Part shown: positions 58,159 to 64,000 of the stretch, in pieces
How positions within the stretch are numbered: position 1 is the stretch's first letter
Layout: each line of letters opens with the position of its first letter
NCBI GenBank assembly: GCA_963682175.1
Contig: OY821771.1
Span: 37,344,201 to 37,408,200, forward strand
From: Triglochin maritima
Lineage: Eukaryota > Streptophyta > Magnoliopsida > Alismatales > Juncaginaceae
Reading direction: 5' to 3'
DNA: 64,000 nucleotides
The notes under the pieces: model-generated
The model's database searches: none
The model's input: only the letters and a program-made list of their open reading frames with translations
Told to the model about the DNA's origin: nothing
Program-made: the position numbers and the translations under genes

Positions 58159-60452
58159 CAACACACCTATATATTTTAAAAAATAAAATTGAACAAGATA
58201 ATTAAGAGACTATATGGGACAGGCAAACATTTGAGGTTAGTGCATTCAGAGACGAGAAAATTTTCAAAATTCTGCAGGTATGAGTGTCCCAAGTGAATTT
58301 AGCTTTTAAGAAGCTCGCTTTGGGCTTTTAAATTTTACGTGATAATCAAAAAGGTATCCAAGACTAGTTTTTCATTCGAACGAAGAATTTCAGAAAAATT
58401 ACAACTGCACCTGCAAACATTAGCTTTAGGGAAGTTCAAAAATATATATAGTTGTCTATTTTTTAGAAACCAAAAGCAAAAAACTGGTATTCCAAATGGA
58501 CCCTGAGAAATAACTATAGTTAAAAATCACGACAAACGATAAAAAAAATTGAAGGATGAAGGAGGCAACATGTATCATTTTCCACCGATGGTGTAGCGGG
58601 GTTAGTTAGGAATGTGAAAACTACGTGATGGACGTAAATTTAAATTTCAATAAACGTAATTAATTATGTCTCGATTCAAATAGTACAGATCACATCTAAT
58701 TTAAAGTCGCAGTCCACCTAATTCAAATGGTAGTTGGTGTAGAAAACTTCTGGATGATAAAAAAAAATATCATTGAATGCCACTGGTAAATATCAGATCC
58801 TTGTCCGAATTAATGTTGTGTTCCTATTTAGCATACGCATACGAAACTTTAGTCAAAACACAAAAAAGAAAGAGAGTTGGTGGGTCATCAAATCCGTCAC
58901 CTCAAACTTTCCTTTTTCATCACAATTGCAATTATTAAGTGTTTGACTGGGTCTCTCTCTCTCTCTCTCTCTTCCCATCTTCATTGTCAAGTTGACAACC
59001 CCACCATGCGATGCCTTTTACCTTTGATGTCATTTTGCCTCTTATTGTTTTTACTTTATAATGTTCGTTATTTTTTATGTTTTGGTGCTTAAGAAACGCC
59101 CGGCAACGGTTTATCATTGCTAGCTTCCAAAGGTGTAATATCATCATTGTTTACTCGAAATCAAGGCATGCATATTTGGATTATTCTTTACAAGTAAAAA
59201 TGCTGAATAATATTTTTTCTTTCAAAACAAGTTCTTCAAGAATATTGTTAGAGGCGTGATTAATCCATCGCAGGATACTTAGGTCAACCAGTTTACTGAG
59301 AGAGACTACTAGAGTATTAGGTGTGCCGATCTTAATTAGTAGTTAAACAGATCTAGTGATAGGAACTTCTAGAATTCTAAGTAGCATGTGCGATCTTCAT
59401 GCATGACAAACAACATCTTGAGGGCAAACTAATTAATCATTAATTAATTTGAATTAACTTAGTTGGTCTTCAATATTAAATTAATTAGGATTAGAATCCA
59501 ATCTCCCATCAACATGTGGTTACATATTTAAGATGTAACTTAAAAATATGAAACACTTTAAAAAAACCAAACACGATGACTAAAAGGTAATAAATAAAGA
59601 GAGCGAAGAAAGACCGAACATCTTTTCAACTTAATGTTAATTTTTAAAGCATCTTTTCAACTTAAATGTTGTTGTCTGGCAAATCTATGAGCTCCTCTCT
59701 TGTCAACATTAACACTACATGTCCATGAAAGATTTAGTTTTATGGTGGTTATTACTTATTAGTAGTTGTTGTATTATTATTATTATTTGAAATAATATTA
59801 GTAGTTGTTGTAGAGACAGTCCTATTGGCAACGACATCCGATCGACCACCCATTCGAAACACCAATTTCCACCCAATTGCCTTAGTCCTATACCGAGTCA
59901 ACATTCAACCCACAAGCCTAGCTAAGTCCTAATTGATCTCAAACCTTAATAAACAACCATAATAAACTCTTAAACACTTACTGTAATCCTAATTGACACC
60001 CCGATTAAGCTAAAAACACCAATTAAATTTTAGGGGTTTGGATCTGAGGAAGATAATTAAGGATGGAAGAAGGGGATGGGAGGATGGGAGAGGAAGAACA
60101 ATTGGGGAATAATTCTCTGCCTTGCATTCCCTTCTATTACCTTTATAAACTCAACAATCATAACGCCTACATTATATGAACTTATTTATGGACAAAATTG
60201 TCTGAGTATTTGGGCCTCTTGCTAATACGTGTGGTTCTCGGTATTATTGGACTCGCTACATAAATAAACATTAAACAAAACCTAAACTCAACCTAATTAA
60301 AGTACACCAAACTCTAATATTTTAACTCAAAACCCTTGATTTAACCTAATTCACCTAATTGAAACCTTAATTCACATAATCATAACGACATTACCCTACG
60401 TTTTCTCTATTTAAACTATAATTAACCCAAATTAATATCTCAAAATAGCAAC
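58159..60452. other. Intergenic DNA
   Basis: No supportable gene. A CT microsatellite (about 21 bases) lies at 58952-58972. Confidence 0.45.
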
Positions 60453-62639
60453 TGTAAGAACCCAAACCCTTGTTAGGGTTAAGCTTGGGTTAATGGAGGA
60501 TTAGAAGGTGTTTAGCATGGGAAGTTGGAGTGCATAGTGTATGCATGGGGAAGAGGTGGAGGCGCGCTACAGTGGTTGTGGTTGAGGGGATGGGTTTGGA
60601 AGTGTAGGGCATTGTTCACGCGTGGGGAGAAGATTTGAGTTGGGTTTATAAACGTTTTCTTCTCTCTCTCTCTCATTACCTCTCCATTCACCCTCACTCT
60701 CTTCTTGTTCTTTTTCGCCGACCGAGCAGAGGAGGAGACCGGAGATCGTGCGGCGTGAGGCGTGCGGAGTTGAGCGCGCGGGGAGATCACCGGAGGCGAC
60801 GTGCGCGAGCGGAGCTCCGGCATTTTCGTCGTTTCTTTTGAGGTATGCCGCTCTCTAGTGTGGTTTTGTTGTTGACACTCATGAGAGGGTCGTGTTGGTC
60901 GGTCGGAGGAGGTCGGAGGCCTCTCCGACGTCGCGTTTGGGCGAAGAAACCTCGGCTGGCGCGAGGTTGAAGACGACCGGACGGTCGACCGGCCCTTGGG
61001 CGGTCGACCGATTGCATGTATATCTTTACTGCCTGTTGCGTTTCGGTCGACCGAGGCCGTGTGTTCGGTCGACCGGAACTTAAGTTTATTGGTTTATATT
61101 GCATGATGTTCGGACGTAGGCTTGAGTTCGGTCGACCGTTATATGACGTAGAAATATAGGTTGACCCTAACAGTTATCGGTCGACCGAGACCCCTGAGTC
61201 GGTCGACCGATGGATTAAAAGATTGAAAATGAGGTACTGTTAGTTTTCGGTCGACCGGGACCCCTGAGTCGGTCGACCGATAGAATGTTTGTAATGTTGA
61301 CCAGACTCCGGATTTTGACCTCATTCGGTCGACCGGTTTTAGACCTCGGTAGACCGTTGGGGGGATTGTGTTCTGTGCGCAGCGGTAGACCATGTTAGGG
61401 ACGGTCGACCGATTCCTTTCTGGAAACGGTCGACCGAATCACCTCTTACGGTCGACCGTTTGGGCCCAGAACAGAATTCCAGGTTCCCTTTTTGAACGCC
61501 AACTTTGTCCACGGAAACCCGTGTCCTCGCCTTGTGCGTGAGCCGGGAGGTGACGGTGGGCGCGTGATGCGTGCCTGCCCAGGGACCGCCGTTGGGAAGA
61601 GTGTGGGTGTTCGGGACGCGTCACCTCCATGTATGGACCGTGACTTTTGAGATGATTGTTGGCACTTTGTAGTATAGCAGGCCTGAGGGATCGCGGATCC
61701 CAGTGTTGATGTTGTGCGGGCACGCAACTGGCGTTGGGTGAGGTGAGGTGACTACCGGCCCACGGGCTACGGAGGTCGCTGCCCTGCTTTTATAGCGGCG
61801 CGGTTGGTGTTCGCGGCTCGAGGAGCCTGATGACCTGACAGACTTCGGTCTGGATCTGTCCGATGCTGTGCCGGACTGTTGTGATGGACCACCGATGCTG
61901 TGTCGGTGATGCCGCCGAGGTTGTGCCGGCGATGATGATTGTTGGGCTGAGGCTGTGCCGGCTATGTTGTTTTCCTCGGCTGGGCACCTACCGAGATGAT
62001 GTTGTTATACCTTCCGGGCGACGGCCCCGTTGGTCCCTGTGGCCCCGACCACTGAGATTTACAGATCTGTTTCTATCGGCGCGTAGACGTGACAGAGGCT
62101 CCCTGCCGAACCCTTGAGTAGTGTAGCCGCGTATGGGGGTGCGATGTCGCGGGCTGCTAGACTGCATGTGCCTGCAGTAGGTCTCTTCGGGAGACCCGAT
62201 GATTGATTGTCGGACTGATGTCCTGTTTTACCCTTCGGGGGAACTGTTTTCCATTTCTGTTGATGCCATGACATGCTACTAGTATGATAGGTTCATTATG
62301 TGATGCATGCATATAGGTGAGTTGGCATACGGGGTTTCCTTCTGGAAACTCAGGCATTGTTGTTGCATCTTTTTCAGGATCGCAGTAGGTCCGGGTGGGT
62401 GGTGACCGAGGACGGAGCGCTTTGGAGTCGGATCCTCTTCGGCAGTTGCTAGACCGTACGACTACTTGTATTCTATTCCATTGTATCAGTATTGTAGTTG
62501 TATTTCTTTTGGAAAACTCCTTGTATTTTTGGGTGCACCCGGATTTATATATTTATATATTAGTGACGTTCCCGCGTGAGTTGTCTGTTATGTTGGTTAT
62601 TCTGAAATTTTAAATCTTCCGCTGTTTCGGGACGTTACA
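60453..62639 (+). repeat. Solo LTR with the densest CGGTCGACCG array (TSD gcaac)
   Basis: 2187 bp, TGTAAGAACCC start and GGGACGTTACA end, with a perfect duplication GCAAC (60448-60452, 62640-62644). A TCTCTC tract and a GC-rich leader (60661-60960) precede the palindrome array. After it come the landmarks shared with 12120-14222 and 27396-29421. No interior remains. The frames inside are not genes. Confidence 0.93.
60982..61458. repeat. CGGTCGACCG palindrome array 5
   Basis: Thirteen exact copies of the decamer in 477 bp (first 60982-60991, last 61449-61458) plus GGTAGACCG-type variants. Several occur in pairs 19-23 bp apart, and a unit CGGTCGACCGxGACCCCTGAGT is repeated at about 61175 and 61245. 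Confidence 0.95.
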
Positions 62640-62644
62640 GCAAC

Positions 62645-63924
62645 TCTACTAAAATTGACGGTTAACCAACATTTTAAAAAAGTGCCCAACAACAAAACCT
62701 AGTAGAATACTAAAGCTCAACTTGAACCCCAATACTTTAACACAAAAGTTAAACTTTAAGTCATCACAAACATCTAAACTTAACTAAACTCCAACAAAAA
62801 TGTGAAACCTAATCAAAACCCTAAGCACAACTCTAATAAAGCCTAAATTAATACCTAGATCCTAATTAGGAAACCCTCATGGTGATGCAACTAACCCTAT
62901 TTAATCAGGCGGGCGCATCGAAGATCCATTACTTAGTTTGTCAACCAATGTTATCAACACAATAATCAAGTACATCATTAAAGTGCTCAAAGTGGAAATT
63001 TTACGGTAGGCGCATGTCTATATATATGTAGCATCCTCAAACAACCTCAATCCATATATATGTTGCATGCTCTGACAACACCATATATATATATCCATTT
63101 TTTCAAGGATATAGTCATATAGATGTACAATTTTCACATTCGTAAATTGTAATTGATCTATAGTCTTCTTAATTCAAATAGTTTTATTGAAATATTATTT
63201 GTGTTTGTTCCGACTCTAATTGCAACCCTAACTCCAATTGTAGCATTTAGTGTGTATTGTTCCGTTGATTAAGGTCCTATTAGTACCATTATAACAAATT
63301 GTCCAAAGGTCCAAGTTGAGCCTACTTCGAGTCACTGTCCGCGGAGGCCGTATATTGGATCATTAGCCCTTAATATCTTCACAATGACCAACCAAAATTG
63401 GATCATTGAAATGCATATGGTTGAACATCGTTATAGTACTAGAGTCATGGTCTTATAACTCCCATTTTTTTTCCCTTGACAATGTACGTGGGACTCTAAA
63501 TATCAGCAATCAGCACATTATGTTTTTTTGCTTTTGGAAAGACCTAACGATTCTGTTTCAAACTAAATCTCAGAATACGACCCACTCCGTCAAACATGAA
63601 CCACTCTAGTCCATATTTTGAGTTGGTAACATGAAAACATGTATATATTGTAATAATTATAATATTTAGCTCCCATGTACCCTAATTATTAAAAGCAGAC
63701 CTGCATGCAGCATGCACCATCCCTTCCTCCCTCACTCCTACCTCCCAACCTTGCCTTCTTGTCTCCCCATGCATGCTTCCATCACCATAATAGTTTCCAC
63801 TTTACCATTACTAGTGCTACTCTACTAACACCAGTACTGACTCTTGACTTCTTGTCTTGTAAATATATAAATATGCCATATGTGGGTGTTATGTGGTAGA
63901 GTTAATTTGTTTTGGAGTGCTGAG
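62645..63924. other. Intergenic DNA and LBD upstream region
   Basis: AT-rich, no gene before 63925. A TATA-like ATATATAAATA near 63862-63872 lies about 55 bp before the LBD start codon. Confidence 0.5.
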
Positions 63925-64000
63925 ATGAGGGACTTGAGTGGCAGAAAACAACAAGGAGTGGTGTCCCCATGCGCTGCATGCAAGCTTCTTAGGAGACGTT
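63925..64000 (+). CDS. LOB-domain (LBD) transcription factor, N-terminal 25 codons
   Basis: ATG at 63925 opens a frame that runs off the window: MRDLSGRKQQGVV, then SPCAACKLLRRR. CxxC followed by KLLRRR is the start of the Cys block (CX2CX6CX3C) of the plant LATERAL ORGAN BOUNDARIES domain, and the short Ser/Arg/Lys leader with SPCAACKLLRRRC is most like the class I LBD3/LBD4 group. LBD proteins are nuclear DNA-binding regulators of organ boundaries and meristem activity. Only two of the four zinc-type Cys residues fall inside the window. A TATA-like sequence lies about 55 bp upstream. Confidence 0.85.
   Translation, partial: MRDLSGRKQQGVVSPCAACKLLRRR

Noticed and set aside
60982..61458. CGGTCGACCG repeats as a CRISPR array
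   Set aside because: Plant nuclear context, 10-bp repeat, irregular spacers and no cas genes.
1..64000. tRNA, rRNA or snRNA genes
   Set aside because: None recognised by eye; the USE-like motifs at 10514 and 34956 are not followed by recognisable snRNA sequence.

Overview
The window is nuclear DNA of a flowering plant, probably a eudicot (species not identifiable by eye). The grounds are spliced genes with GT-AG introns, plant-only families (a DUF1068 Golgi-type protein, a GARP/G2-like MYB factor, a LOB-domain gene), and plant transposable elements of almost every class. It is gene-poor and repeat-rich: three recognisable host genes and one orphan first exon sit in about 64 kb, and much of the rest is nested mobile DNA.

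Layout. 1-3.6 kb: DUF1068 gene on the minus strand (three exons, one only 24 nt). 3.6-8.2 kb: AT-rich intergenic DNA with an LTR relic (primer-binding site at 7194) and a hAT-type element with a perfect 8-bp target duplication. 8.2-11.3 kb: a young non-autonomous LTR retrotransposon (TSD aagaa) whose second LTR carries a CACTA element (TSD ctg). 11.6-14.2 kb: a truncated CACTA end and a 2.1-kb solo LTR. 15.9-16.7 kb: a MITE-like element. 17.5-22.3 kb: a nearly intact Ty1/copia element, disabled in RNase H. 24.3-27.0 kb: GARP transcription factor gene. 27.4-29.4 kb: solo LTR (TSD gaact). 29.7-39.7 kb: a large Mutator-like (MULE) region carrying a broken plant-mobile-domain (PMD) gene, a transposase fused by splicing to an OTU-type domain, and a truncated Ty3/gypsy copy inside the PMD gene. 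41.5 kb: an orphan first exon, possibly bHLH. 41.7-51.4 kb: an old copia element on the minus strand (TSD gaatc), with a hAT element in one LTR and a short MULE deletion derivative inside. 53.1-54.6 kb: another LTR-like block. 55.0-56.8 kb: CACTA 5' part with a TNP2 fragment. 57.3-58.2 kb: hAT-type element (TSD cacccaca). 60.5-62.6 kb: solo LTR (TSD gcaac). 63.9 kb: a LOB-domain (LBD) gene starting and running off the end.

The most unusual signal is a 10-bp palindrome, CGGTCGACCG, repeated 2 to 13 times exactly and many more times with single changes, in five separate blocks (near 13.3-13.8, 27.8-28.4, 47.5-47.7, 53.8-54.2 and 61.0-61.5 kb). Three are related solo LTRs; the other two are LTR-like sequences that look unrelated to them. 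The second is the MULE pair: the long and short copies share 32-bp termini, a 36-nt first exon and GC-rich hairpin-filled first introns, which suggests a two-gene convergent architecture.

The host genes are independent loci and not an operon-like system. The mobile elements record insertion order clearly enough that several boundaries were fixed by target-site duplications or by comparison with an uninterrupted copy in the same window.
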